DNA of 64,000 bases, from positions 27,902-91,901 of the forward strand of contig CAKKQC010000060.1 in assembly GCA_919901855.1 (NCBI GenBank), given 5' to 3'. Below the pieces are notes generated by a model. It was given only the letters and a program-made list of their open reading frames with translations, made no database searches and was not told where the DNA came from. This DNA comes from a bacterium. Lineage in GTDB: Bacteria; Oederibacteriota; CAKKQC01. The translations under genes and the position numbers were made by a program. Shown here piece by piece: positions 52,727-62,759 of this stretch (position 1 is its first letter; each line of letters starts with the position of its first letter).

Positions 52727-53803
52727 CTATTGCGAGTGCAGGAGGTCTTCCAGCTTCTGGCCGCGGGCGGCGAGGGCGTTCCGCAGGCGCCGCAGGGCTC
52801 GCGACTCGATCTGGCGCACGCGCTCGCGACTGAGCTTGAGGATCGCGCCGATGTCCTCGAGCGTGTGCGGCTCCTCGGCCCGGAGGCCGAAGCGAAGGCA
52901 GAGGATCTTCTGCTCCCGGTCGGGAAGCGTCGCCAGGAGCGCGCCCATGCGCTCCTCGAAGATCCGGTCGGCGGCCTGGTCCAGCGGCGACCTTGCGCCG
53001 GGGTCCTCGATGATCTCGCCCATATTCCGGTCGTCGTCCGGCCCGACCGAATCGTCGAGCGACGTCGCCTGCTGGGAGTACATCATCAGTTCCCGGATCC
53101 GGTGCTCCGAGAGGCGGAGGTTCTTGCTCAGCTCCGTGAGGGTCGGCTCACGTCCGTGCTTCTGCGAGAGCCGCTGGTTCGCGCGCAGGTACCGGTTCAG
53201 TTGTTCCGTCATGTGGATCGGGAGCCGGACTGCGCGGCCGTGTTTCGCGATCGCGCGCGTGATCCCCTGGCGGATCCACCAGGTCGCGTAGGTGCTGAAC
53301 CGGAATCCCTTCTTGTAGCTGTAGAGTTCGGTGGCCCGGATCAGCCCGATGTTGCCTTCCTCGATGAGATCCATGAAGGAGAGGCCGCGGTTGAGGTAGT
53401 GCTTGGCGATCGAGACAACCAGTCGCAGGTTCGACTGAACCATGGCCTGCTTGGCAACGAGGTCGCCCTTCTCGATCTCCTTGGCGAGTTCGCGTTCCTG
53501 GAACGCGTTCAGGAGCTTGAACCGGCTGATCTCGCGCAGATAGATCTGGAGGATGTCGGTCGTGGGGCCGGAGGAGACTTCGCGCTCGGCAACGGCCGTC
53601 TCGGCCGCGGTCGCGCCGGCCTCGGCCGGCCCTTCCGTCGCCGGCGCGTCCGGGGTCTCCGCGGCCGGAATCTCGGCGGCTTCCTCGTCGCGCGCAACCG
53701 GCGCGGGCGCCGGACCCGGCGCCCCGATCGAGAGCTTCGGCTTGCGGGCGCGCCGGCGGCTCGCGGACATGCGGACGCCCCGCTTCGGGCGACGGGCCGA
53801 CAT
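52727..53803 (-). CDS. RNA polymerase sigma-70 factor (RpoD/RpoS group)
   Basis: The 358-residue factor has an Ala/Glu-rich, poorly conserved amino end (1-80) instead of a full region 1.1. Region 1.2 (DILQIYLREI), region 2 (LIEEGNIGLIRATELY, and the -10-reading FRFSTYATWWIRQGITRAI), region 3, and region 4 (EERMGALLATLPDREQKILCLRFGL, then TLEDIGAILKLSRERVRQIE) follow. It is either the housekeeping factor in a short form or a group 2 (RpoS-like) factor. The ATG at 53803 shares one base with the stop of the 1142-residue fusion gene, so the two are coupled. A second ATG is at 53770. Confidence 0.92.
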   Translation of the reverse strand: MSARRPKRGVRMSASRRRARKPKLSIGAPGPAPAPVARDEEAAEIPAAETPDAPATEGPAEAGATAAETAVAEREVSSGPTTDILQIYLREISRFKLLNAFQERELAKEIEKGDLVAKQAMVQSNLRLVVSIAKHYLNRGLSFMDLIEEGNIGLIRATELYSYKKGFRFSTYATWWIRQGITRAIAKHGRAVRLPIHMTEQLNRYLRANQRLSQKHGREPTLTELSKNLRLSEHRIRELMMYSQQATSLDDSVGPDDDRNMGEIIEDPGARSPLDQAADRIFEERMGALLATLPDREQKILCLRFGLRAEEPHTLEDIGAILKLSRERVRQIESRALRRLRNALAARGQKLEDLLHSQ

Positions 53804-56800
53804 CAGAACACGGGTCCGAGCCGGCCATACACGGTCGGCCGGTTCATTCGCTGGTCGATGCGGCGCGCGACCTCGATCGAGAACATTACGGGCTGGGATT
53901 GTAGCACGAACGCGATCAGGTTGAGGCCGCCCCCCACCGAGGCCGCCCGGAACTCGTCCGAGCGGAGGCCCCGCGCGGAGTCGAAGGCTCCCCCGACGTC
54001 GATGAAGCCCACGGCCTGGATGTCGGTCAGAAGCATGGACACGAGGGGGATGTTCCAGTTCAGGTGGCTGAAGAGGTTCACCCGCAGTTCGTGGTTGCCG
54101 AGCACGGCGGCGTTCCCCAGCTCGTGCGCGAACGGAATCCCCCGGATCAGGTACCGTCCCCCGAGGTAGTAGTAGCGCTGGTCGTGGCCGTGCGAGAGCA
54201 GGCCCATCCAGCGGACCGCAAAGGAGGCGTCCGTCATGATCCCCATGTACCACGAAGTCGCGGCCTGATACTCCGTGAAGCGCAGGAGCGAGCCGCCCAC
54301 GGGTAGCGCTTGGCTCACCCCGACCTGCGTCGTCGCTCCACCGGTCGGGAGCACCCGGCGCCAGCGGGACGTGTCCCGCGTGAGGCTGAGGCTCGCGGGT
54401 AGCATGGTCGAGGTCTTGGGGCCATAGAGCACGTTCCCGTACCGGTCGGTGAAGATCTCGGAGATCTGCTGGACGCCGAGCGAGAGGTCGGCCCGGTGGT
54501 ACGTGTCGAACGGGTACCCCATCGTCCCCCCGGCCCCGGTGGCCCCCACGACGCCGGGCGGGTCGCGCCTGGGCTCGGTGGAGACGATGCTCGGGGAGAG
54601 GAGGAAGTGAGTCTGGTCGGACGTGATGCCGATGGCGAGGTCCGGGCGAAGCCCCTGATACTCGTAAGCCAGCCCGAACGAACTCGCCCAGGACGGAAAC
54701 GCGCTCGCCTGGAGGATCAGGTGGTTGTTCCCCGGTAGATCGCTGAGCTGGAGTGCCCCGTAGCCGGCGAAACTCGTGCCTCCTCCGATGGTCACGCTGC
54801 CCACCAGAACGAAGAGGTCCACGAGCCGGATGTCCATGGCCATCTTGTAGGCGGCGGGCCAGATGTCGACGTGGCAGACCTGGACGACCTCGCCGGCAGC
54901 CGCGGCGTCGCCCGCGGCGTTCCGCCCCTCGACCCGGTAGAGGTACGGCTCCTCGTACTGCCAGGTGTTGTCCCGCCACGTCGACGCGGAGGGGTCGAAG
55001 AGCACGGCCAGCAGGACGCGGTTGGTTCCTCCGCGGGTGCCGCGGAAGATCTCGTACCGGGAGATGCCCGGCTGGAGCGGCCCTGCGATCCACGAGAGGA
55101 CGACGTCCGGCCCGCTCCGCCAGGCGGAAAGCGGCATGGGACGCGGCGGGACCGCGGATAGGGTCGGGATCGTCGTCGTGCCGGAAAGCGCGGCCCGGGC
55201 CGAAATGGTCACCGGCTCGCGGGTCCCGCCCGTGGCCGTCCTGGTGGCCGCTCCACCGGTGCGGGCGGCCGCCAGAGCCAAGGGCCAGCGCGCGCTCAAC
55301 GGAGCGAACCCTCCCCCGGAGGGGGCGCCGAAGTCCGCGGCCATCATGGGGCGCACGAGGGCCGGGAACCCGGGCGCCGAGGCGGTCGTCATCCCGGGCT
55401 TGAACTCCTCGAGTGGAGGGGCCAGCTTCGATCTCGGCAGTTCGATGGGGGTCCGGTCGCGCGGGCCGGCGGGAACCTTCGCGGCGGGGGGGGGCGGCGC
55501 GACTGGGGCCGCCGAAGCAGCAGCGGTGGGCGCATGCGCTTCCCGGACCGCCTGCTCGCCGACGAGGTAGATGTTCTGACATCCGTACTCCAGCGTGGTG
55601 GCGAGGATGCGCTTGCCGTCCCGGGCCCAGCGGCCCGCCCAGATTCCGGTCCGCGCGTCGGTCACCTGCCGGACTTCGCGCCCGTCGATCGAGGCCATGA
55701 AGAGATCCAGTCCGCCGCCGTCGCCGGAATCGAAGAGGACCCAGCGGCCGTCCGGCGACACGTCCGGCCGCGCGCCCGTGACCCTGGGATCCGGCACCAG
55801 GAACGACGAGACCGGCCGGTCGGCGGCCAGGTTGTCGAGGATGCGCAACCGCACCCCCGTCTCCCCTTCGGACGCGTAAACGATCCGGGTGCCGTCGGGC
55901 GTGAAGGCCGGCGACGAAGCCGCCGCCCCATCCCAGGTCAACTGCCGGAAAGCTCCCGAGGCGATCGTCGCCAGGTACACTTCCGAGTGGATGCCGTCGA
56001 ACCCGACGAAGGCGATCGACTTGCCGTCCGGCGAAAAGCGCGGTTGCCCGATATCCATGAAGGGGAACGTCATACGGCGGCGCACGCGGCCGTTTTTTGC
56101 GTCCACGATCGCGACGATGTTCCGGGGGCCCTCCTTCAGGACGACTGCCAGGCGCTTGCCGTCCGGGGACCAGTCGGGCGGGCTGCCCATGACCTCGTGG
56201 GAGGCGTTGCCGAAGAGGGCGGAGGGGCCGTGCCCTTTCCGCATGACGAAGAGATTCCGGTATCCCTTCCGGTCGGAGAAGAACGCGATCGTGTCGTCCG
56301 CGGGCGACGCCGTCGGCGACCCGTTGAGCTCGGTGCGGTTGGGCGTTCCCGTCACCAGCGGGGCGCCGTAGTCTCCGGCGTCACGCCGGCCCTTGGAGAA
56401 GGCCCAGCACTTCTCCTTGAGGGCGGTCCGCCACCGCCGGTCGAACTCGGCGAACGATATACCCACCTTGTCCTGGAAGACCTGGGCGAACGTCTTCGCG
56501 TCCTCGATGCCCTTGAGAATCGCGGGAATCTTGTCCTCGCCGTACCGCTCGCCGAGGTAGTCCACGGCGGACTGCCCGATCTTGTAGCCCAGGTAGCCAT
56601 CGTGCGGTTCCAGGTGGTTGAACGAATGCAGCAGCGTAAGGGGCGGCAGCCGGTCGTTGAGCACCGCGTCCCGGAGGACCATCTCCCCCTGCGGGTCCCA
56701 GTCGTTCGCCACGTGCTCGGCCATGCCCTCCATGAACCACTGGGGCACCAGCACCGACTTGTAGAGGCTGTAGGAGCGGAGGCCTTCCCCGAAGAGGATG

Positions 56801-57231
56801 AAGAACTGGTGCGCGTGCACGAGCTCGTGCGTGATCACGTTGCGGCGCTGCTGCGGAGAGGCGGAGAGCGGGAGGACGACCCGGGTCTTGTAGACCTCCG
56901 TGAAGCCGCCGATGCCCTCCCCCAGCGGCTCGGAGGTCACGTTGGTCTGGATGAAGTCGTGGAAGGTCGAGTAGAGGAACATGGGGACCTTGCGCTGGGG
57001 CGCGCGCAGCAACCGGAAGAATTCGATCTCCATCTGCCAGGCCCGCTCCGCGGTCTGGCACGCCTCGTAAGCCAGCGCCTCTTCGGCCGGGTAGTAGTAG
57101 ATCTCGAAGTGATCGGTGTTGAGCACCTTCCACTCGAACTGGTGGTAGCGGACCTTGTTGATCGCCCGGCCCGGGCCCGCCAGCACGATGGCGAGGACGG
57201 CGGCGACGGCGACCCTTCCGCGACGGCTCAC
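53803..57231 (-). CDS. Metallopeptidase/TolB-propeller/outer-membrane-barrel fusion protein
   Basis: The 1142-residue exported protein (GTG start, signal peptide to about residue 22) has four parts. Residues 25-260 are a peptidase-MA-like gluzincin domain with HELVHAHQ and a downstream Glu in WFMEGMAEH. Residues 290-560 are TolB/PD40 propeller repeats (SPDGKRLAVV, RFSPDGKSIAFVGF, VSPDGRWVLFDSG). A Pro/Ala-rich linker leads to a fibronectin-III-like stretch near 715-790 (PDVVLSWIAG, GISRYEIFRG). Residues 800-1142 are a beta-barrel resembling BamA/Omp85 ends (YLGGRYLIRGIP, VGFIDVGGAFD). It overlaps hflX by four bases and a sigma factor gene by one. The function is unknown. A surface or envelope protease is plausible. 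Confidence 0.82.
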   Translation of the reverse strand: MSRRGRVAVAAVLAIVLAGPGRAINKVRYHQFEWKVLNTDHFEIYYYPAEEALAYEACQTAERAWQMEIEFFRLLRAPQRKVPMFLYSTFHDFIQTNVTSEPLGEGIGGFTEVYKTRVVLPLSASPQQRRNVITHELVHAHQFFILFGEGLRSYSLYKSVLVPQWFMEGMAEHVANDWDPQGEMVLRDAVLNDRLPPLTLLHSFNHLEPHDGYLGYKIGQSAVDYLGERYGEDKIPAILKGIEDAKTFAQVFQDKVGISFAEFDRRWRTALKEKCWAFSKGRRDAGDYGAPLVTGTPNRTELNGSPTASPADDTIAFFSDRKGYRNLFVMRKGHGPSALFGNASHEVMGSPPDWSPDGKRLAVVLKEGPRNIVAIVDAKNGRVRRRMTFPFMDIGQPRFSPDGKSIAFVGFDGIHSEVYLATIASGAFRQLTWDGAAASSPAFTPDGTRIVYASEGETGVRLRILDNLAADRPVSSFLVPDPRVTGARPDVSPDGRWVLFDSGDGGGLDLFMASIDGREVRQVTDARTGIWAGRWARDGKRILATTLEYGCQNIYLVGEQAVREAHAPTAAASAAPVAPPPPAAKVPAGPRDRTPIELPRSKLAPPLEEFKPGMTTASAPGFPALVRPMMAADFGAPSGGGFAPLSARWPLALAAARTGGAATRTATGGTREPVTISARAALSGTTTIPTLSAVPPRPMPLSAWRSGPDVVLSWIAGPLQPGISRYEIFRGTRGGTNRVLLAVLFDPSASTWRDNTWQYEEPYLYRVEGRNAAGDAAAAGEVVQVCHVDIWPAAYKMAMDIRLVDLFVLVGSVTIGGGTSFAGYGALQLSDLPGNNHLILQASAFPSWASSFGLAYEYQGLRPDLAIGITSDQTHFLLSPSIVSTEPRRDPPGVVGATGAGGTMGYPFDTYHRADLSLGVQQISEIFTDRYGNVLYGPKTSTMLPASLSLTRDTSRWRRVLPTGGATTQVGVSQALPVGGSLLRFTEYQAATSWYMGIMTDASFAVRWMGLLSHGHDQRYYYLGGRYLIRGIPFAHELGNAAVLGNHELRVNLFSHLNWNIPLVSMLLTDIQAVGFIDVGGAFDSARGLRSDEFRAASVGGGLNLIAFVLQSQPVMFSIEVARRIDQRMNRPTVYGRLGPVF

Positions 57232-58604
57232 CGGTCGTCCCCCTCCGCCTTCAGCCGCGACACCAGCGCCGGGGCGACCCAGGCGTCCACGGTCACAAGG
57301 CCGTTCCGGTCCGGCCGTGATTCCTTCATCGACGCGCCCGACGCGGAAAGCCGCGCCCGGAGCCGTGGCGCCGGGTTGCGGAACGGCAGGTGCTGCCAGA
57401 AGCGGCGGCGGAGGACCTCCTCGAGCGCGTCTCCCAGCCGGTCGAGCCCGTCCCCCGACCGCGCCGAGGCCAGCAGCGGTGGCGCCGGCAGATCGACCGA
57501 GAGGCGGGCGGTAGCCCCGTGGTCCTCGAGCCGGTCGATCTTGTTGAGCACGGTCAGGACCGCGTCCGGGGCGACGCCCAGTGTTTCGAGCTCCGCGAGC
57601 ACCGCGGCGGCCTGGCGGGCGGCGTCCGGATGGCTGGCGTCCACGACGTGCAGGACGGCGTCCGCCTGCCCGATCTCTTCGAGGGTGGCCCGGAACGCGA
57701 CGCGCAGGTCCTTGGGCAGGTCGCGGATGAACCCGACGGTGTCCGTCAGCAGGGCCCGCCCGCCCGCGGGGCACCGCACCTGGCGCACCTGGGGATCGAG
57801 GGTCGAGAACATGCGCCCCTGCGCGACCGCTCCCGCCCGCGTGAGGGCGTTGAACAGCGTGGACTTCCCGGCGTTCGTGTACCCCGCGAGCGTGACGAGC
57901 GGCCAGGCGCGGTCATGCCGGTGCTCGCGCTGGCCGGAACGTCTCCTCCGCAGGGACTCGATCTCGCGCTTCAGCCGGCTCTCCCGCTCGCGGATACGCC
58001 GCCGGTCGTACTCGAGTTTCTGCTCGCCGGGACCGCGCGTCCCGAGTCCGCCCGCCCCCGCGCCTCCCGCCGCTCCCTGGGCGCCGGCGCGGCCCGCCTG
58101 ACGGGACATCAGCACGCCCTCGCCCCGCAAGCGCGGGAGGCGGTACAGGAGCTGGGCGAGTTCCACCTGCAGTTGCCCCTCGCGGGAGCGCGCCCGCTGG
58201 GCGAAGATGTCCAGGATCAGGCTCGTCCGGTCGACGACGCGGCACGGCAGCCCCTCCTCGAGGCGGCGTTGCTGGCTCGGCGACAGGGACTGCTGGGTGA
58301 CGACGACGGCGGCGCCCGACGACTTGACGAGCGCGGCGAGCTCCCGGACCTTGCCCTCCCCGAGCAGGGGGCCGCCGTCGCGCCGCCGCTGGACCATCCG
58401 GTCGACGACCTCGGCCCCGGCGCTCCGGATGAGCTCCTCGAGCTCCTCGAGGTCCGTCAGCGCGGCCGGCGCCGGGCCTTCGAAGGCGCTGACCGCGATC
58501 ACGGCCTCGGGCGCGCCCGCTCCCCTAGGGCGTTGCGGCTGGGGCGTGGGGCCGGTTTGCGTTTCCGTGTCAGTGCCTCCGTCTAGACCTTCATGCGACT
58601 CCAT
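57228..58604 (-). CDS. hflX: Ribosome-associated GTPase HflX
   Basis: The 458-residue GTPase splits stalled or stressed ribosomes. The N-terminal HflX domain has GGPLLGEGKVRELA and LIRSAGAEVVDRMVQRR. A Gly/Arg-rich linker with LGTRGPGEQKLEYDRRRIRER follows. The G domain has G1 GYTNAGKSTLFNAL, G3 LTDTVGFIRDLP and G4 NKID. The ATG lies 77 bp downstream of the gpsA operon end, and a TACCCT sits two bases before it. It overlaps the fusion gene by GTGA. Confidence 0.95.
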   Translation of the reverse strand: MESHEGLDGGTDTETQTGPTPQPQRPRGAGAPEAVIAVSAFEGPAPAALTDLEELEELIRSAGAEVVDRMVQRRRDGGPLLGEGKVRELAALVKSSGAAVVVTQQSLSPSQQRRLEEGLPCRVVDRTSLILDIFAQRARSREGQLQVELAQLLYRLPRLRGEGVLMSRQAGRAGAQGAAGGAGAGGLGTRGPGEQKLEYDRRRIRERESRLKREIESLRRRRSGQREHRHDRAWPLVTLAGYTNAGKSTLFNALTRAGAVAQGRMFSTLDPQVRQVRCPAGGRALLTDTVGFIRDLPKDLRVAFRATLEEIGQADAVLHVVDASHPDAARQAAAVLAELETLGVAPDAVLTVLNKIDRLEDHGATARLSVDLPAPPLLASARSGDGLDRLGDALEEVLRRRFWQHLPFRNPAPRLRARLSASGASMKESRPDRNGLVTVDAWVAPALVSRLKAEGDDR

Positions 58605-58681
58605 CTAGGGTACCGCATGAGGGGGCCGGAAGGGCGGTCGGGCCGCCCGGCTCCTCCGCCAGGCGAGCCACGGTGCCGGCC

Positions 58682-59701
58682 TCACGCGCCGTCCGGTTCC
58701 TCTTCCGACCGGGCGCCCCGGTTCATGAGCTCGTCGAGCGCGCGGGCGGCGGGAACGCCCTCGAAGAGCACGCGGTGCGTCTGCTCCGTGATCGGCATCC
58801 GGATCCCCCGCTCCCGCGCCAGCCGCCAGGCGGAGCGGCAGGCTTCCACGCCCTCGGCGACCTGCGCCATCCCGCCCAGCACGTCCTCGAGGCGCTCCCC
58901 CTTTCCGAGCCGGCGCCCCACCCGGCGGTTCCGGCTGTGCAGGCTCGTGCAGGTCACGACCATGTCGCCCAGCCCCGACAATCCCATGAACGTGTCGCGC
59001 CGGGCTCCCATTGCCACGCCGAGCCGGGTGACCTCGGCCAGTCCCCGGGTCACCATGGCCGCCTGGGTGTTGTCCCCGAGGCCGAGCCCGTCCGCAATTC
59101 CGCAGGCCACCGCGATGATGTTCTTGAGGGCTCCCCCGAGCTCGACGCCGGCGACATCCGTCTGGGCGTAGACGCGGAAACGCGGCCCGATGAACAGCCG
59201 CTGGATCCGGGCGGCCGTCTCCGGAGACGCGCTGGCGGCCACGACCGCCGTCGGCAGGTCCCGTCCGACCTCCTCGGCGTGGGATGGGCCCGAGAGGGCG
59301 CAGACCCGGTCGGCGGGAGCTCCCAAGACGGCCATCAATATCTGGGTCGGACGCCGGCCGGTGCCATGATCGAGTCCCTTCGCGACGCTGACAAGCGTGG
59401 CCCCGGTGGCTGCCCATTCGGGCAGGCGGCCCGCGGTGGCGGCGAGAAAGGAGCTCGGGACAGCGAAGACGATCGCATCGCGCGGCCCGTCCGTGACGGC
59501 CGCGAGGTCGCGCACGACCTCGACCGCGGCCGGGATCGCGACGCCGGACAGGAACGGGACGTTCTCGCGCGTCCGCTCGATGGCGTCGGCGATCTCGGGT
59601 TCGCGGACCCAGAGCAGGACCCGGTGACCCTGATTGGCGAGCAGCCGGGCGATCGCCGTGCCCCAACCGCCCGCGCCGACGACGGCCACGGTGGCGCTCA
59701 C
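58682..59701 (-). CDS. gpsA: Glycerol-3-phosphate dehydrogenase (NAD(P)+)
   Basis: The 339-residue enzyme makes sn-glycerol-3-phosphate for phospholipids. The Rossmann motif VVGAGGWGTAIA is at residues 6-17. The family motifs LSGPSHAEEV, ELGGALKNIIAVACG (catalytic Lys), and GLSGLGDMVVTCTSLHSRNRRVG follow in order. The GTG start overlaps the plsY stop (GTGA). It is paired with plsY, the acyltransferase using its product. Confidence 0.96.
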   Translation of the reverse strand: MSATVAVVGAGGWGTAIARLLANQGHRVLLWVREPEIADAIERTRENVPFLSGVAIPAAVEVVRDLAAVTDGPRDAIVFAVPSSFLAATAGRLPEWAATGATLVSVAKGLDHGTGRRPTQILMAVLGAPADRVCALSGPSHAEEVGRDLPTAVVAASASPETAARIQRLFIGPRFRVYAQTDVAGVELGGALKNIIAVACGIADGLGLGDNTQAAMVTRGLAEVTRLGVAMGARRDTFMGLSGLGDMVVTCTSLHSRNRRVGRRLGKGERLEDVLGGMAQVAEGVEACRSAWRLARERGIRMPITEQTHRVLFEGVPAARALDELMNRGARSEEEPDGA

Positions 59702-60318
59702 CGGCCCGCCGCCTTCCGCCCGAAGCGGTACTCCGTGCCCGCCAGGATGCGGGAGATGTTGGCACGATGCCGGATCACGATGAGCAGCGCGATCAGACCG
59801 GCCGCCAACTCTACCGGAGGCGTTCGCCACGGCCCCGGCAGGACGACCGTGAGGACGGCGAAGAGGACGGCGGCCACGATCGATCCGGCGGAGACCATCC
59901 GGGTCGCGGCGAATACGACGCCGAAAGCCACCACCGCCCCGGCGAGCGGAAGCCACGCGAGCCGCAGGAAGGCTCCGGCGGAAGTGATCACGCCCTTTCC
60001 GCCCCGGAAGGCCAGCCATGGCGTCCAGGAGTGCCCGGCGACCGCGGCGAGCGCCGCGGCCACGCTCAGGGCCGCGCCGGCCCCCGCCCGGATGGCCAGT
60101 GCCACGGCGAGCCAGCCCTTGGCGCCGTCGAGGAGGCCGACGAGGACTCCCGGACCGGGTCCGAGGACGCGCCAGACGTTCGTCGCCCCGGGATTGCGGC
60201 TCCCGTGTCCGCGGATGTCGAGGCCGCGCAGGAACCGGGGCACCAGGTAACCGAACGGGATCGAGCCCGCGAGGAAGGATCCGGCGACGACGGCGACGGC
60301 GAGGGCCACCCCGCTCAT
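59698..60318 (-). CDS. plsY: Acyl-phosphate glycerol-3-phosphate acyltransferase PlsY
   Basis: The 206-residue membrane enzyme acylates glycerol-3-phosphate. It has [19 protein letters not shown] near residues 19-37, [15 protein letters not shown], and [21 protein letters not shown], the three conserved cytoplasmic motifs. About five membrane helices are predicted. It starts in an ATGA overlap with der and ends in a GTGA overlap with gpsA. Confidence 0.95.
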   Translation of the reverse strand: MSGVALAVAVVAGSFLAGSIPFGYLVPRFLRGLDIRGHGSRNPGATNVWRVLGPGPGVLVGLLDGAKGWLAVALAIRAGAGAALSVAAALAAVAGHSWTPWLAFRGGKGVITSAGAFLRLAWLPLAGAVVAFGVVFAATRMVSAGSIVAAVLFAVLTVVLPGPWRTPPVELAAGLIALLIVIRHRANISRILAGTEYRFGRKAAGR

Positions 60319-61598
60319 CGGTGGCCCCACCTGATCCGCACCGGGACGCCGTGGAGCCCGAACGCCTCCCGCAGCCGATTCGAAACGAATCGTACGCCGA
60401 GCTTCGCACCAGGAGGCGCGACGACCGAGAACGTCGGCGGATTCGTGCCCGTCTGGCGCAGGAGCCACGCCTTGCCCGGCGACGGCCAGTCGTGCGCGGT
60501 GCCCGCGAGCGCCTGCGGCGAGACGTGGGTGCCGCGGAGGTGCATGAGGTCTGCCAGCACATGGCGGAGCGCGGGGATCCCCTCCCCCGAAACGGCCGAG
60601 GTCATGAGCACCGGGAACCGGCCCAACCCCGGGAACCGCTTGTGCAGGAACTCCACCGCCTTGGGCAGCAGCTCCGCCGGCCGGCCGGGCTCGAGGAGGT
60701 CGACCTTGTTGAGCGCGACCGCGAGGCACGGGAACTCGGCCTCGATCTCGCTCGCGAGCCGCAGGTCCTGGCGCGCGAGCGGCACGGTCAGGTCGAGGAC
60801 GAGAACGGCGACGTCCGAGCCCTGGAGGGAGCGCAATGCCCGGGCCTGCGCGTCCTTCGCGATCGCGTCCTCGGTGTCGCGGCGGCGGGTAACGCCGGCC
60901 GTGTCCACGAGATCCCACCGCGATCCCGCCAGGATGGTCGCCCCGACCACGGGATCGCGAGTCGTGCCGGGAGCGGCATCGACGAGGCTCCGTTCCTCCT
61001 CGAGCAGGGCGTTGAAGAGACTCGACTTCCCCACATTCGGCTGGCCGAGGAGGATGCCGCGAGCCGGCTTCGCGTGGCGCGTCTCCGGCTCGGTCGCGGG
61101 GGAAGAGAGCAGGGCGGCGATGCGCCGCCTCAGCTCGGCCATGTTGCGGTTGCGGGCGGCGGACACGGGCAGGGCCGCGCCGAGCCCGAGCCTGGACCAC
61201 TCCCACGAGACGGCGTCGTGCCCGGGCTGGTCGCACTTGTTGCACACCGCGAGCACCGGCGGCCCGGCCTTCCGGACCGCGTTCGCGAGCGCCATGTCGT
61301 CCGCGTGCGGGTTCATGTCCCGGCTGACGACCATGATGACGGCCCCGGCCCGGGAGAGGAGCCGGCGCACGAGTTCGTCGAGGCGGTCGCCGACAGCTCC
61401 GCCCGCGTTCCAGCCCCCGGTGTCCGCCAGCCGGACCATCTGCCCGTCCGCGTCCGCCTCCGCTTCCAGCCAGTCACGGGTAGTGCCGGCTATGGGGGAC
61501 GTGATGGCGGCCGCCTCTCCGACCAGCCGGTTGAAGAGTGTCGACTTCCCCACGTTGGGGCGCCCCACGATCACGATGAGATCGCCTCGCGCGCTCAC
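60315..61598 (-). CDS. der: Ribosome-assembly GTPase Der (EngA)
   Basis: The 427-residue protein has the two tandem G domains unique to Der: first [14 protein letters not shown] near residues 11-24 with DTGGW and NKCD, second [15 protein letters not shown] near 178 with DTAGV and NKVD. A KH-like C-terminal domain with [11 protein letters not shown] follows. It acts in 50S assembly. The GTG overlaps the dprA stop. The first-domain G4 motif reads NKCD instead of NKVD/NKID, a mild variation. Confidence 0.95.
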   Translation of the reverse strand: MSARGDLIVIVGRPNVGKSTLFNRLVGEAAAITSPIAGTTRDWLEAEADADGQMVRLADTGGWNAGGAVGDRLDELVRRLLSRAGAVIMVVSRDMNPHADDMALANAVRKAGPPVLAVCNKCDQPGHDAVSWEWSRLGLGAALPVSAARNRNMAELRRRIAALLSSPATEPETRHAKPARGILLGQPNVGKSSLFNALLEEERSLVDAAPGTTRDPVVGATILAGSRWDLVDTAGVTRRRDTEDAIAKDAQARALRSLQGSDVAVLVLDLTVPLARQDLRLASEIEAEFPCLAVALNKVDLLEPGRPAELLPKAVEFLHKRFPGLGRFPVLMTSAVSGEGIPALRHVLADLMHLRGTHVSPQALAGTAHDWPSPGKAWLLRQTGTNPPTFSVVAPPGAKLGVRFVSNRLREAFGLHGVPVRIRWGHR

Positions 61599-62671
61599 GC
61601 GAGGGAGAACCGCTTCCCCGGATGGGGCCGCGCGCACCGCTTGAGCTCGAGGACGGACAGGACGGGCAGTAGGGTCGCGATCGGCAGGCCCAGCCGCCGC
61701 GCGAGATCGTCGGCCTGGACGGGCTCGGGCGTCAGCGCGGCGTACACGGTCGCCTCCAGCGTGCCCGCGGCCGGCGCGGTGCCGCCCGACGCGAGGGGCT
61801 GGGGAACGAAGACGCCCGCGAGCTCCGTCAGGATGTCCTCGGCGCTCTCGGTGAGGCGCGCGCCGTCCTTGAGCAGGCGGTGCGGACCGCGCGAGGACGG
61901 CGCGAAGACGTTGCCGGGCACGGCGAAGACCTCGCGCCCCTGCTCGGAGGCGTGGCGCGCCGTGATCAGGGCGCCGCTGATCTCGTGCGCCTCCACGACG
62001 ACGATGCCCAGCGACAGACCGCTGATGATACGGTTGCGGCGGGGGAAGTTCTCCTTGCGCGGCCCCATCGCCAGGGGGAACTCGCTCACGAGGCAGCCAT
62101 GTGCCGCGACCTGCTCGCGCAGCGCTTCGTGACCGTGCGGGTAGTCCACGGTCAGCCCGGTGCCGAGCACGGCGACCGTGCCGCCGCCGGCCCGGATCGC
62201 GGCCCGGTGGGCGGCGCCGTCGATTCCGCGGGCGAAGCCGGACACGATCACGAGGCCGCGCAGGGCGAGCTGGGACGCCAGGGCCTCGGCCACCGACCGG
62301 CCGTAGAGGGTGGCCATCCGGCTCCCCACGATTCCGATCGCGGGGCGCGAGAGCCATGCGGGGTCCCCCCGGACATAGAGCGCCAGCGGGGGGTCCGGGA
62401 TCTGCCGGAGCCGTTCGGGATAGGCGGGCGACGTGACGTCCACGGTCGTCCACCCGCGCTTACCCGCCTCGTCCAGTTCGCGCGCCCCGAATCCCGTGCG
62501 GTCGAGTTCGGCGAGGAGCGCGCGTTCCCGGGGAAGGAGCGGAATGCGATCCAGCCCGTCCGGAAGCTCCGGGGGCGAGACCCCGGCCTCCGTGAGGCGG
62601 CGAAGCGTGATGCCGGCGGCATTGAGCGCGAGGCAGACCGCCGGAATGCCGGCGGCGGGGCTATGGGTCAT
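61595..62671 (-). CDS. dprA: DNA-processing protein DprA (Smf)
   Basis: The 358-residue protein binds incoming single-stranded DNA and loads RecA during transformation. The extended Rossmann domain has [57 protein letters not shown] and FAVPGNV in order. The C-terminal winged-helix-like domain is present. ATG 62671 is preferred. A TTG at 62683 is an alternative, and a TATATT lies ten bases before the ATG. With a PilT-like protein also encoded here, DNA uptake is possible, but no com genes are seen. Confidence 0.94.
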   Translation of the reverse strand: MTHSPAAGIPAVCLALNAAGITLRRLTEAGVSPPELPDGLDRIPLLPRERALLAELDRTGFGARELDEAGKRGWTTVDVTSPAYPERLRQIPDPPLALYVRGDPAWLSRPAIGIVGSRMATLYGRSVAEALASQLALRGLVIVSGFARGIDGAAHRAAIRAGGGTVAVLGTGLTVDYPHGHEALREQVAAHGCLVSEFPLAMGPRKENFPRRNRIISGLSLGIVVVEAHEISGALITARHASEQGREVFAVPGNVFAPSSRGPHRLLKDGARLTESAEDILTELAGVFVPQPLASGGTAPAAGTLEATVYAALTPEPVQADDLARRLGLPIATLLPVLSVLELKRCARPHPGKRFSLA

Positions 62672-62726
62672 GGCAGAACTCAATATACTCCGTTGCCCGC
62701 GGGGGCCGTTGCCGGACGGGGCTACG

Positions 62727-62757
62727 GGCGCCGCTTGCGGCGGGGTCGTTTCGACCG
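62727..62757 (+). repeat. 31-base repeat with two hairpins, copy just after the Pro/Ala/Glu gene
   Basis: The segment contains CGCCGCTTGCGGCG-type and GGTCGTTTCGACC hairpins and matches 63847-63877 at 30 of 31 bases. It lies three bases beyond the stop codon of the Pro/Ala/Glu-rich gene. Confidence 0.7.
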
Positions 62758-62759
62758 AT

